Part shown: positions 8,249-16,553 of the stretch, piece after piece
Position numbering within the stretch: position 1 is the first letter of the stretch
Layout of the letters: the number at the start of each line of letters is the position of its first letter
Notes under the pieces: model-generated
Told to the model about the DNA's origin: nothing
What the model saw: the letters and a program-made list of their open reading frames with translations, nothing else
The model's database searches: none
Made by a program: the position numbers and the translations under genes
Assembly (NCBI GenBank): GCA_965370045.1
Contig: CBDUSI010000007.1
Coordinates: forward strand, 1 to 64,000
Length of the DNA stretch: 64,000 bases
Direction: 5' to 3'
Origin: CAZONU01 sp965370045
GTDB taxonomy: Bacteria > Planctomycetota > SZUA-567 > JAKLDR01

Positions 8249-11200
8249 ATGAACGGCGTCAGAGCGCACGTGCTGGTATGTACCGGGGCGGGCTGCGTGG
8301 CCTCGGGAGCGCATGCGGTGACCGCCGCCTTCCGCGAGGCGATCAGGAAGCACGACCTGGCGCAGGAGGTCAACGTGGTCGAGACAGGCTGCCTGGGTCC
8401 CTGCGCAGTCGGGCCGGTGGCAGTGGTCTATCCCGAGGGCGTTTTCTACCAGAAGCTGGCCCCTGACGACGCCCGGGAAGTGGTCTCCGAGCACCTGCTC
8501 AAGGGGCGGGTGGTGGACCGGCTGGTGCATCGCGAGGCCGAGGGTTCCGCGGGGGTGCCGGTGCTGAAGGACGTCGGTTTCTTCCGAAAACAGATCAAGA
8601 TTGCCCTGCGCAATTGCGGGGTGATTGATCCCGCGAAGATCGAGGAGTACATCGCCCGCGACGGTTACGCCGCACTTGCCAAGGCCCTGACGGAAATGAC
8701 CCCTGAGGCGGTCATCGATGAGGTGACTCGCTCCGGTCTGCGCGGGCGGGGTGGGGCCGGTTTCCCCACCGGCACCAAGTGGCGCTTCACGCGAGAGGCA
8801 GCCGGGGAGCGCAAGTTCGTGCTGTGCAACGGCGACGAGGGCGACCCCGGGGCTTTCATGGATCGCAGCATCCTGGAGGGCGACCCGCACAGCGTGATAG
8901 AAGCCATGGCCATAGCGGCGTATGCCGTAGGTTCGAACCAGGGTTTTATCTACGTCCGCGCCGAGTACCCGCTGGCCGTCGAGCGCCTGGGACACGCTAT
9001 CGGCCAGGCCCGTGAGTTAGGCCTGTTCGGCCGGGACATTATGGGCACCGGATTCCACTTCGACCTGGAGATTCGCATGGGCGCCGGAGCCTTCGTGTGC
9101 GGGGAGGAAACGGCGCTGATGACCTCGATCGAGGGTAAGCGCGGCGAACCCCGCCCGCGGCCGCCGTTCCCGGCCCAGAAGGGCCTGTGGGACATGCCCA
9201 GTCTGCTCAACAACGTGGAGACCTACGCCAGCGTGCCGGCCATCATTCTGCGCGGCGCCGACTGGTACGCGCAGTACGGCTCGGAGAAGAGCAAGGGCAC
9301 AAAGGTCTTCGCCCTGGCCGGCAAGGTGAAAAACACCGGGCTGGTGGAGGTTCCCGTGGGCACGCCGCTGGGCGAGATCGTTCTGGACATCGGCGGCGGC
9401 GTCCCCGGCAGGAAGCAGTTCAAGGCAGCCCAGATCGGGGGGCCTTCGGGGGGCTGCATCCCCCGGCAGCACCTCAATGTCCCAGTGGACTACGAAAGCC
9501 TGTCCGAGTTGGGCGCGATCATGGGATCGGGCGGGCTGATCGTCATGGACGAGGACAGCTGCATGGTCGACGTGGCCCGCTTCTTCCTGGAGTTCGTGCA
9601 GGACGAGAGCTGCGGCAAGTGCACGCCCTGCCGGGTGGGCACCAAGCGAATGCTGGAGATTCTAGAACGCATTTGCCGCGGCGAGGGCCGGGAGGGCGAC
9701 GTAGAGCGCCTGATCGAGCTGGGTGAGCGCATCAAGGACACTGCCCTGTGCGGCCTGGGCCAGACCGCGCCAAACCCGGTGCTCTCGACCATCCGGCACT
9801 TCCGCGAGGAATACGACGCGCACATCCGCGACCGGCGTTGCCCGGCCGGGGTGTGCCCCGAACTGGTGCGCGCGCCCTGCCAGAACGCCTGCCCCGCGGG
9901 GGTGGACGTGCCCGGGTTCGTGTCCCTGGTGGGCGAGAAGCGCTACGCCGAGGCGCTCCGGCTGCACCGCGAGCGCAACCCTTTCGCCTCGGTGTGCGCC
10001 CGGGTCTGCTTCCACCCCTGCGAGGACAAGTGCCGGCGGAGTACGCTCGACGAGCCGGTAGCCATCCGCGGCGTCAAGCGCTTCATGGTCGAGCAGGAGC
10101 CGGTCATGCAGTTGCCCGAGGTCCGTGCGGACGAAGCCAACGCCCGGCGGAAGGTGGCCGTGGTGGGCGCCGGTCCGGCAGGGCTGAGTTGCGCCTACTT
10201 CCTGGCCCGGCTGGGCTACCGACCGGACGTCCTGGACGCCGCGGACGTTGCCGGGGGCATGCTCGTCCAGACCATACCCGCCTACCGGCTGCCGCGCGCG
10301 GAATTGGAGCGCGAACTCTGCATGATCAGACGCCTGGGGGTGAATATCCTCACCGGCCGACGGCTGGGCCGGGACTTCACGCTTCGCGCGCTGCGCGAGG
10401 GAGGATACCAAGCGGTTTTCCTGGCGGTGGGCGCACCCGAGGGGCTAAAGCTGGATGTACCCGCGGAGGAGACCACGGGCGTTACCGACGCCCTGGAATT
10501 CCTGCGCGGGCACAACCTGGGTGGCGGGGCCGCGGTGGGGCGCCGGGTGGTGGTCATCGGCGGCGGAAACGCTGCCGTGGACGCGGCGCGAACGGCGCTC
10601 CGGCTGGGGGCCGAGTCGGTTACGGTCGCCTACCGGCGTACTCGCGAGGAGATGCCCGCCTACTTCGAAGAAGTCACCGCCGCCGAACGGGAGGGCGTGG
10701 TTTTCAGGTTCCTGCTGGCCCCCGCCGGGATGATCGTGCGCGGTGGCAGGGTTGCCGGGGTGCGCCTGTGCCCCCAGGCGCTCGGCGAGTTCGACGCCAG
10801 CGGCCGGCGGCGGCCGATGGACTCCGGCGAGCCCGACGTGGAGATCGAGTCCGAAACCGTCATAGTCGCAATCGGTCAGAGGCTCGACGCTGCCGAAATC
10901 CTCAGCGGCCAGGACGTGGACATGACCCGGCGCGGCTATGTCCGCGCCGATGCGGCCTCCGGTCGGACCTCCGTGGAGTGGATCTTCGCGGGGGGAGACG
11001 CGGTCACCGGGCCCGCCTCGGTGGTCGAGGCGGTGGCCGCCGGAGAACGCGCGGCGGTGGGCATCGACCACTACCTGACCGGCGAGGAACACGCCTTCTG
11101 GCGCCAGGACCGGCACGTCGGCACCTTCTTCGATCCGGAGGCCGATCCGGTGGAGTACCCCCGGGCGCGGCCCAGTGAACTGCCTCCCGAACGCCGCCGC

Positions 11201-11296
11201 AGGGGGTTCGAGGAGGTGGAGATCGCCTGGGAAAGGTCCGTGGCCGAGCGCGAGGCCAGACGCTGCCTGCGCTGCGACTACGGCAAGGATTCCTGA
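8249..11296 (+). CDS. hydB: Hydrogenase flavoprotein subunit HydB fused to a GltD/NfnB-like NAD(P)H oxidoreductase
   Basis: 1015 aa. Residues about 1-90 are a thioredoxin-like [2Fe-2S] domain (CTGAGC...CLGPC). Residues about 115-540 are NuoF-like: FMN/NADH site GRGGAGFPTGTKW, NGDEGDPGAF, and [4Fe-4S] ligands ESCGKCTPC. From about 550 the DPYD_N/GltD module begins, with two Cys-rich clusters (CQNACPAG, CARVCFHPCEDKC). It has an FAD-binding VVGAGPAGLS, a second Rossmann motif VVIGGGNAAVD, YRRTREEMPA, and the typical end EARRCLRCDYG. Ordinary HydB proteins stop after the NuoF part. The fusion gives the hydrogenase a second nucleotide-binding flavin site, so it could couple H2, ferredoxin, NAD(H) and NADP(H). 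That coupling is inferred. Confidence 0.9.
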   Translation: MNGVRAHVLVCTGAGCVASGAHAVTAAFREAIRKHDLAQEVNVVETGCLGPCAVGPVAVVYPEGVFYQKLAPDDAREVVSEHLLKGRVVDRLVHREAEGSAGVPVLKDVGFFRKQIKIALRNCGVIDPAKIEEYIARDGYAALAKALTEMTPEAVIDEVTRSGLRGRGGAGFPTGTKWRFTREAAGERKFVLCNGDEGDPGAFMDRSILEGDPHSVIEAMAIAAYAVGSNQGFIYVRAEYPLAVERLGHAIGQARELGLFGRDIMGTGFHFDLEIRMGAGAFVCGEETALMTSIEGKRGEPRPRPPFPAQKGLWDMPSLLNNVETYASVPAIILRGADWYAQYGSEKSKGTKVFALAGKVKNTGLVEVPVGTPLGEIVLDIGGGVPGRKQFKAAQIGGPSGGCIPRQHLNVPVDYESLSELGAIMGSGGLIVMDEDSCMVDVARFFLEFVQDESCGKCTPCRVGTKRMLEILERICRGEGREGDVERLIELGERIKDTALCGLGQTAPNPVLSTIRHFREEYDAHIRDRRCPAGVCPELVRAPCQNACPAGVDVPGFVSLVGEKRYAEALRLHRERNPFASVCARVCFHPCEDKCRRSTLDEPVAIRGVKRFMVEQEPVMQLPEVRADEANARRKVAVVGAGPAGLSCAYFLARLGYRPDVLDAADVAGGMLVQTIPAYRLPRAELERELCMIRRLGVNILTGRRLGRDFTLRALREGGYQAVFLAVGAPEGLKLDVPAEETTGVTDALEFLRGHNLGGGAAVGRRVVVIGGGNAAVDAARTALRLGAESVTVAYRRTREEMPAYFEEVTAAEREGVVFRFLLAPAGMIVRGGRVAGVRLCPQALGEFDASGRRRPMDSGEPDVEIESETVIVAIGQRLDAAEILSGQDVDMTRRGYVRADAASGRTSVEWIFAGGDAVTGPASVVEAVAAGERAAVGIDHYLTGEEHAFWRQDRHVGTFFDPEADPVEYPRARPSELPPERRRRGFEEVEIAWERSVAEREARRCLRCDYGKDS

Positions 11297-11316
11297 ATCA
11301 GGGGAAGGGGCGAGCG

Positions 11317-13089
11317 ATGCCCAAGCTCACAATTGACAGCATTGAGGTCGATGTCCCGGAAGGCGCCACCATCCTCCAGGCCGCGGCGGACGCAGGGGTG
11401 AAAATCCCCTCATTGTGCTACATGGAGGGTTGCCCTCCGGTGGGCGCATGCCGCGTTTGCCTGGTAGAAGTGGAGGGCGCCAGGACTCTGGTCGCCTCCT
11501 GCGCAACACCGGTCGCTGCGGGGATGAAGGTGCGCACCACTACAAAGCGGGTACGCGAGGCCCGGCGCACGGTGGTCGAATTGCTGCTCTCCAACCACCA
11601 CGGGGACTGCCAGACCTGCGAGCGCAACGACGACTGCGAGTTGCAGGCGCTCGCCCGGGAACTGGGGATCCGCGAGATCCGCTACGCCGGCGAGCGCAGC
11701 CCCGCCTTGCGGGACGAGAGCACCCCCGCGCTGGTTCGCGACACCGGCAAGTGCATACTCTGCCGGCGATGCGTGCAGATTTGCGCGGAAGTGCAGGGCG
11801 TTGGCGCTCTCTTCCCCCAGCACCGCGGTTTCCGGACGACCATCGGACCAGCATTCGCTCACCCGCTAGACTCGGTCACCTGCGTGCAGTGCGGGCAGTG
11901 CTCGGCGGTCTGCCCGGTGGGGGCAATCAGCGAACGTGACCAGATCGACGAGGTCTGGACAGCCATCGAGGATCCCTCGCTGCACGTGGTGGTCCAGACC
12001 GCCCCGGCCATCCGCGCTGCGCTGGGCGAGTGTTTCGGCTACCCGCCGGGCACGCTGGTCACCGGGAAGATGGTCTCGGCGCTCAGGAGGCTGGGCTTCG
12101 ACGCGGTCTTCGACACCAACTTCACCGCGGACCTGACCATCATGGAGGAGGGCACCGAGTTGCTGACCCGCCTCGGCAGGAAGCTGGTCGATGGCGACGA
12201 CGTTGCCCTGCCCATGTTCACCAGCTGCTCGCCGGGATGGATCAACTACGTTGAGCACTTCTACCCGGAGATTCTGCCCAACGTCTCGACCTGCAAGAGC
12301 CCCCAGCAGATGTTCGGCGCGGTGGCCAAGACCTACTACGCCGGGAAGCTGGGTCGGCCCAAGGAGGGCGTGTTCGTCGTATCGGTCATGCCCTGCACGG
12401 CTAAGAAATTTGAAGCACAACGCGAGGAGATGAACGGCAGCGGGGTGCGCGACGTGGACGTAGTCCTCACCACCCGGGAACTGGGCCGGATGATAAAGCA
12501 AGCCGGGATCGACTTCGCTTCCCTGCCCGAAGATAGCATGGACTCCCCGCTGGGGCTGTCCTCCGGGGCGGCGGACATCTTCGCCAACACCGGCGGGGTC
12601 ATGGAGGCCGCGCTGCGCACCGCCTGGGAGATCGTCACCGGCCGTGAGTTGCCCTTCGAGAACCTGCACGTGGAGCCCATCGCCGGGCTGAAAGGGATCA
12701 AGGAAGCCTCAGTGAGAATCCAGGGAGCGCTGGACGACTGGGGGTTTCTGGAGGGAGTAACCCTCAGGGTAGCCGTGGCCCACGGGCTGGGCAACGCGCG
12801 CAAGATCATCGAGCGAGTGCTGGCCCGCGAGGCCGATTATCACTTCATAGAGGTCATGGCCTGCCCCGGCGGTTGCATCGGAGGGGGCGGTCAGCCGCGA
12901 ATGACCGACGACTCGGTGCGCGCCGCGCGCATCGCGGCCATCTACCGCGAGGACGAGGGCAAGAAGCTCCGCAAGAGCCACGAGAACCCGGAAGTCAGGC
13001 AGCTCTACGAGGAATTCCTGGGCCGTCCGCTGGGCGAGAGATCCCACCAGCTGCTGCACACGCACTACACCGCTCGGGAACGCGTTTGA
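11317..13089 (+). CDS. hydA: [FeFe] hydrogenase catalytic subunit HydA
   Basis: 590 aa. An N-terminal [2Fe-2S] ferredoxin domain (CYMEGCPPVGACRVC) is followed by a His/Cys [4Fe-4S] site (HHGDCQTCERNDDC) and two [4Fe-4S] motifs (CILCRRCVQIC, CVQCGQCSAVCP). The H-cluster domain has L1 TSCSPGW, L2 MPCTAKKFE and L3 EVMACPGGCIGGGGQP. L1 with Ser-Pro-Gly rather than Cys-Pro-Ala is common in multimeric NAD-linked enzymes. It is cytoplasmic, with no signal peptide. It follows hydC and hydB in the order usual for HydCBA, and HydEFG for H-cluster assembly lie 3.5 kb downstream in the same island. Confidence 0.96.
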   Translation: MPKLTIDSIEVDVPEGATILQAAADAGVKIPSLCYMEGCPPVGACRVCLVEVEGARTLVASCATPVAAGMKVRTTTKRVREARRTVVELLLSNHHGDCQTCERNDDCELQALARELGIREIRYAGERSPALRDESTPALVRDTGKCILCRRCVQICAEVQGVGALFPQHRGFRTTIGPAFAHPLDSVTCVQCGQCSAVCPVGAISERDQIDEVWTAIEDPSLHVVVQTAPAIRAALGECFGYPPGTLVTGKMVSALRRLGFDAVFDTNFTADLTIMEEGTELLTRLGRKLVDGDDVALPMFTSCSPGWINYVEHFYPEILPNVSTCKSPQQMFGAVAKTYYAGKLGRPKEGVFVVSVMPCTAKKFEAQREEMNGSGVRDVDVVLTTRELGRMIKQAGIDFASLPEDSMDSPLGLSSGAADIFANTGGVMEAALRTAWEIVTGRELPFENLHVEPIAGLKGIKEASVRIQGALDDWGFLEGVTLRVAVAHGLGNARKIIERVLAREADYHFIEVMACPGGCIGGGGQPRMTDDSVRAARIAAIYREDEGKKLRKSHENPEVRQLYEEFLGRPLGERSHQLLHTHYTARERV

Positions 13090-13103
13090 AAGCGGAGGCC
13101 GGC

Positions 13104-14171
13104 TTGAAACTGAATCTCGCCGCGCAGAGGGGCCCGGCAAACGCCGTCCTCGTGCTGCTTCTGGCGCTCGGCGCCTGCGGCCTGATCGCCTACTGCCGCC
13201 TGGTTCTCGGGCTGGACATCGTCTCCACTCATGTGGCCTACCTGCCCATTGTCCTGGCCGGCGCCTGGTGGGGACGGCGGGGTATCTGGGTAGCCATCGT
13301 TCTGGGCGCCCTCGTCCTGGTCTTCAAGCTGCTGGTTCCCACCCGGGAACCCTTCGTGGCCGACGTGGTCCGTGTGCTGCTGTTCGCCGGCGTGGCCCTG
13401 GCCGTGGGCACCCTCAGCGACCGGGACGCGCGCTCGCGGCGGGAACTGGAAGTTGCCCGGGCCAGACTGCAAACCTCCGAAAAGCTGGCCTCCATGGGCC
13501 AACTGGCCGCGGCGGTGGCCCACGAGATCAACAACCCCCTGGGTTCGGTGTTGCTCTGCTCCCACAGCCTGCTCAAGTGCATCGGAGCTTCCAAGGCCGA
13601 CCAGCAGGACATCGAGATGATAGCCAGCGAGGCGGCCCGCTGCAGGGACATCGTGCGCGGCCTCCTGGACTTCGCCCGGCAGTCGCGGGTCAGTCTGGCC
13701 CCAGTGGCGGTCGGCGAGTTGCTCGCCGAAGTCCGGGACATGGTTGCGGCCAGATCTCGATCCGCCGATGTCACAGTCGTGGTCGATGCGGCCGGCGGGT
13801 TGCCCGAGGCCATGCTCGACCACATGCAGGTGGGGCAGATGCTGGTCAATCTGGCAGACAACGCCGTGGACGCCTGTCGGGCGGGCGGCACCGTCCGCCT
13901 GCGCGCCGGCCTGGACACCAGCGGCAACTGCCTGGAGATCAGCGTCAGCGACGACGGCTGCGGTATGCCCCGGGGAAACCTGGACAAGCTCTTTACGCCC
14001 TTTTTCACAACCAAGGAGCGCGGCAAGGGCACCGGCTTGGGCTTGGCCATCGCCTACGGGGTGGTCAAGATGCACCGCGGCGAGATCCGGGCGGAGAGCC
14101 TGGAAGGCCGCGGCACGACGCTTTACGTGCGGCTTCCGCTCAGAACGGAAACGGGCAAGAGAACAGAGTGA
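13104..14171 (+). CDS. Membrane sensor histidine kinase lacking PAS
   Basis: 355 aa. Four hydrophobic segments in about residues 8-105 (THVAYLPIVLAGAWWGRRG) resemble those of the kinase at 779. DHp His is at about 140 (VAHEINNPLGS), and HATPase boxes are N (NLADNAVDACRAGG), G1 (DDGCGM) and G2 (GTGLGLAIAYG). TTG at 13104 with GCGGAGG upstream is chosen; another TTG at 13086 overlaps the hydA stop. Being embedded between hydA and hydG with three receiver-bearing genes behind it, it probably reports on the same process as the first kinase. Confidence 0.85.
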   Translation: MKLNLAAQRGPANAVLVLLLALGACGLIAYCRLVLGLDIVSTHVAYLPIVLAGAWWGRRGIWVAIVLGALVLVFKLLVPTREPFVADVVRVLLFAGVALAVGTLSDRDARSRRELEVARARLQTSEKLASMGQLAAAVAHEINNPLGSVLLCSHSLLKCIGASKADQQDIEMIASEAARCRDIVRGLLDFARQSRVSLAPVAVGELLAEVRDMVAARSRSADVTVVVDAAGGLPEAMLDHMQVGQMLVNLADNAVDACRAGGTVRLRAGLDTSGNCLEISVSDDGCGMPRGNLDKLFTPFFTTKERGKGTGLGLAIAYGVVKMHRGEIRAESLEGRGTTLYVRLPLRTETGKRTE

Positions 14172-14185
14172 ATCACTGAACCGAT

Positions 14186-14207
14186 GGCCGGCGGGAGCCT
14201 GCCGGCC
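14186..14207 (+). terminator. Hairpin between kinase and receiver genes, probably not a full terminator
   Basis: GGCCGGC (14186-14192) pairs with GCCGGCC (14201-14207) over an 8-nt loop. No T-tract follows, so it more likely stabilises or attenuates the long hydrogenase transcript than ends it. Confidence 0.35.
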
Positions 14208-14231
14208 GGTTAGTGAGAGAGGAGGTTCCCG

Positions 14232-14615
14232 ATGGGAACCAGAAGGAGCATCCTGCTGGTGGACGACGATGCCGACTTCGTTGCGGCCAACAGGCAGGTC
14301 CTGGAGGACGCCGGTTACGAGGTGCTCAGCGCCTACAACGGTGAGGAGTGCATCGAGAAGGCGCGCGCTCACCGGCCGGACCTGATCGTGCTGGATGTGA
14401 TGATGACCCGCACCGGCGAAGGCTTCGACGTCTCCCGCGAACTGCGCAACTCGGAGCTCACCAGAGACATCCCCATCTTGATGGTCACCTCTATCAACGC
14501 GACGGTCCACATGCACTTCGGACCAGACGACACCTGGGTGCCGGTGGACGAGTTCATCGAGAAGCCGCTGTCGCCCCGGAAGCTCCTCGAGGCGGTTGCC
14601 GGGCGCCTGCGTTGA
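14232..14615 (+). CDS. Stand-alone receiver protein
   Basis: A 127-aa CheY-like domain. Acidic pocket LLVDDDADF, phospho-Asp at about 55 (IVLDVMMTRTGEGFD) and switch Lys in EFIEKPLSP are all present. The insertion before the Lys strand (HMHFGPDDTWVPVD) parallels that of the receiver at 3987, so the two probably share a recent ancestor. GAGAGAGGAGG supplies a strong ribosome site. No output domain. Confidence 0.87.
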   Translation: MGTRRSILLVDDDADFVAANRQVLEDAGYEVLSAYNGEECIEKARAHRPDLIVLDVMMTRTGEGFDVSRELRNSELTRDIPILMVTSINATVHMHFGPDDTWVPVDEFIEKPLSPRKLLEAVAGRLR

Positions 14616-14634
14616 TCCGGGAGGGAGGCGGACA

Positions 14635-15060
14635 GTGACCGAACGGGAACGGCTGGTCCTGGTGGTTGACGACGACGAAGACTTCGCCGCCGCGGCGTGC
14701 GCCGTGCTCGAGACCGAGGGCCTGGTCGTGGCTCGCGCCAACGGGGCGGAGGAGGCTCTGTCACTGGCCGCCAGGCGCGTCCCCGACCTGCTGATCACCG
14801 ACCTGATGATGGGTCGCCTGGACGATGGGTTTCTCTTGGCCGGACGCGTGAGGGAACTCCCCGGCTGCGCACACGTCCCGGTGATGATCGTCACCGCGGC
14901 GGTCGCCCGCCGGGGATTTGATTTCCGTCCCCGGGGCGCGGCGGACCTTGCGGCCATGGGCGCGCAGGCTTTCCTGGAGAAGCCGGTGGTGCCGGAGAAA
15001 CTGGCCTCCAGGGTCAGAGAGTTGCTGGTCGCCGCGGGCGGCCAGGCGCCTCAGGGATGA
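14635..15060 (+). CDS. Stand-alone receiver protein
   Basis: 141 aa from a GTG preceded by GGGAGGGAGG; an upstream ATG at 14596 overlaps the previous gene and lacks a ribosome site. Receiver signatures are VVDDDEDF, Asp at about 56 (LITDLMMGRLDDGF) and FLEKPVVP. It has the same long loop before the Lys strand as the receivers at 3987 and 14232. It overlaps the following hybrid kinase by an ATGA. Confidence 0.85.
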   Translation: MTERERLVLVVDDDEDFAAAACAVLETEGLVVARANGAEEALSLAARRVPDLLITDLMMGRLDDGFLLAGRVRELPGCAHVPVMIVTAAVARRGFDFRPRGAADLAAMGAQAFLEKPVVPEKLASRVRELLVAAGGQAPQG

Positions 15061-16553
15061 TCGGGATGCCCGCGCGCATACTCGTGGTCGACGACGAGGC
15101 CGGCATACGCCAGGGATGCCAGCGAGCTCTCAGCGCCGAGGGCTACGAGGTCCGGACCGCTCCGGACGGCGCCGCCGCACTGGAGGCCTTCCGCGCGGCG
15201 GGTAACTTCGCCCTGGCCCTGATAGACCTGAAGATGCCGGGCATCGGCGGTATGGAGCTGATCCCCAAACTCAAGGATATCGACGAGCACATGGTCGTGG
15301 TGGTCATCACCGCCTACGCCACCATCGACACCGCGGTGGAAGCCACCAAACGGGGGGCCTACGCCTACCTGCCCAAGCCCTTTACCCCGGACGAGCTGCT
15401 GGTCCCGGTGAGAAACGGGCTGGAGCGGCGGGCGCTGTCCCTGGAGACCGCGCGGCTCCGCGCGGAGCGTGAGCGCCAGCTCCTGGAGGTGGCCTACGAA
15501 CGCTCCAAGTGCGGCACGATCATCAACTGCATGACTGACGGTGTGCTGGTGGTCAACCGTGATCGCCAGGTGGTGCTGCGCAACGCGGCCTCCGCACGCA
15601 TCACCGACCGCTGGGACGGCCTGCGGGTACCCGCCGCCCTGGACGCGCTGGAGTGCCCCGGGCTGGCCGCGGTAGTCAAGGAGGCGCTGGCCGCGCATCG
15701 CGGCCCGCTGATAGTCTCCCGGGAGGTGGAGATTCGCGACAGCGTCTACATGGCCAATGCCAGCCCGGTGGCCGAACCCGGCGGGGTGGTGGTCGGCGCC
15801 GTGGCCGTGCTCCGGGACATAACCGCCCTCAAGCGGCTGGAGACCGCCAAGTCCATGTTCGTGTCCATGGTCGCTCACGAGGTCCGCGCGCCGGTGGCCG
15901 CCATGGAGACCAACATCAACCTGATCCTGGGGGGCTACACGCGGGGAAGCCGCGGGCGCGAACGCCAGCTCCTGGAGCGGTGCATCGCGCGCGCCACGGC
16001 GCTGCGCCAGATGGTCTCCGAGCTCATGAACCTGACGGCCATCGAGACCGGGCACTTCGCGCTGACGCGCACACGCCTGGACCTGGGCGAGGTGATCGAG
16101 GAGGCGGCGGGATCCTGTGAGGAGACCGCTGCCGAGAAGGGCATCGAATTAACGCTTAGCGGACCCTGCGGGCGCAGCCGCATCGAGGTTCTCGGCGACC
16201 GCGACGCGCTGCTCAGCGTCTTCGCCAACCTGATCGGCAACGCCGTCAAGTATACACCCGAAGGCGGTCACGTGCGCGTGAACCTGGAGACTGACGGCTG
16301 CTGCGGACGCGTCAGCGTGAACGACGACGGCATCGGCATGAGCCCCTCGGAACGCGAGCACTGCTTCGAGGAATTCTTCCGGGCCAAGAACGAGTACACC
16401 GCCAAGATTCCCGGCACCGGACTGGGGCTGGCTCTCTGCCGCAGGCTGGCAGAGATGCACGACGGCAGGATACAGGTGCGGTCCGAACCCGGGAAGGGCA
16501 GTACCTTCACGGTTAGCTTGATGCTCGGCAACGCCGGGCAGGGAGGGAATTGA
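15057..16553 (+). CDS. Receiver-PAS-histidine kinase (soluble hybrid)
   Basis: 498 aa. The N-terminal receiver has Asp at about 57 (LIDLKMPGIGGME) and a KPFTPDE Lys. A PAS-like region (about 155-255, CMTDGVLVVNRD) follows. DHp His is at about 274 (MVAHEVRAPVA), and the HATPase domain has N box NLIGNAVKYT, G1 NDDGIGM and G2 GTGLGLALC. There are no membrane segments. The architecture suits a second-stage kinase that takes phosphate from another kinase through its own receiver. ATG at 15057 overlaps the previous stop; ATG at 15066 is an alternative start. Confidence 0.85.
   Translation: MIGMPARILVVDDEAGIRQGCQRALSAEGYEVRTAPDGAAALEAFRAAGNFALALIDLKMPGIGGMELIPKLKDIDEHMVVVVITAYATIDTAVEATKRGAYAYLPKPFTPDELLVPVRNGLERRALSLETARLRAERERQLLEVAYERSKCGTIINCMTDGVLVVNRDRQVVLRNAASARITDRWDGLRVPAALDALECPGLAAVVKEALAAHRGPLIVSREVEIRDSVYMANASPVAEPGGVVVGAVAVLRDITALKRLETAKSMFVSMVAHEVRAPVAAMETNINLILGGYTRGSRGRERQLLERCIARATALRQMVSELMNLTAIETGHFALTRTRLDLGEVIEEAAGSCEETAAEKGIELTLSGPCGRSRIEVLGDRDALLSVFANLIGNAVKYTPEGGHVRVNLETDGCCGRVSVNDDGIGMSPSEREHCFEEFFRAKNEYTAKIPGTGLGLALCRRLAEMHDGRIQVRSEPGKGSTFTVSLMLGNAGQGGN

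Noticed and set aside
13065..14957. Long minus-strand frame of 630 codons opposite the second kinase and receivers
   Set aside because: It is antisense to well-supported genes and arises from high GC; its composition is not protein-like.
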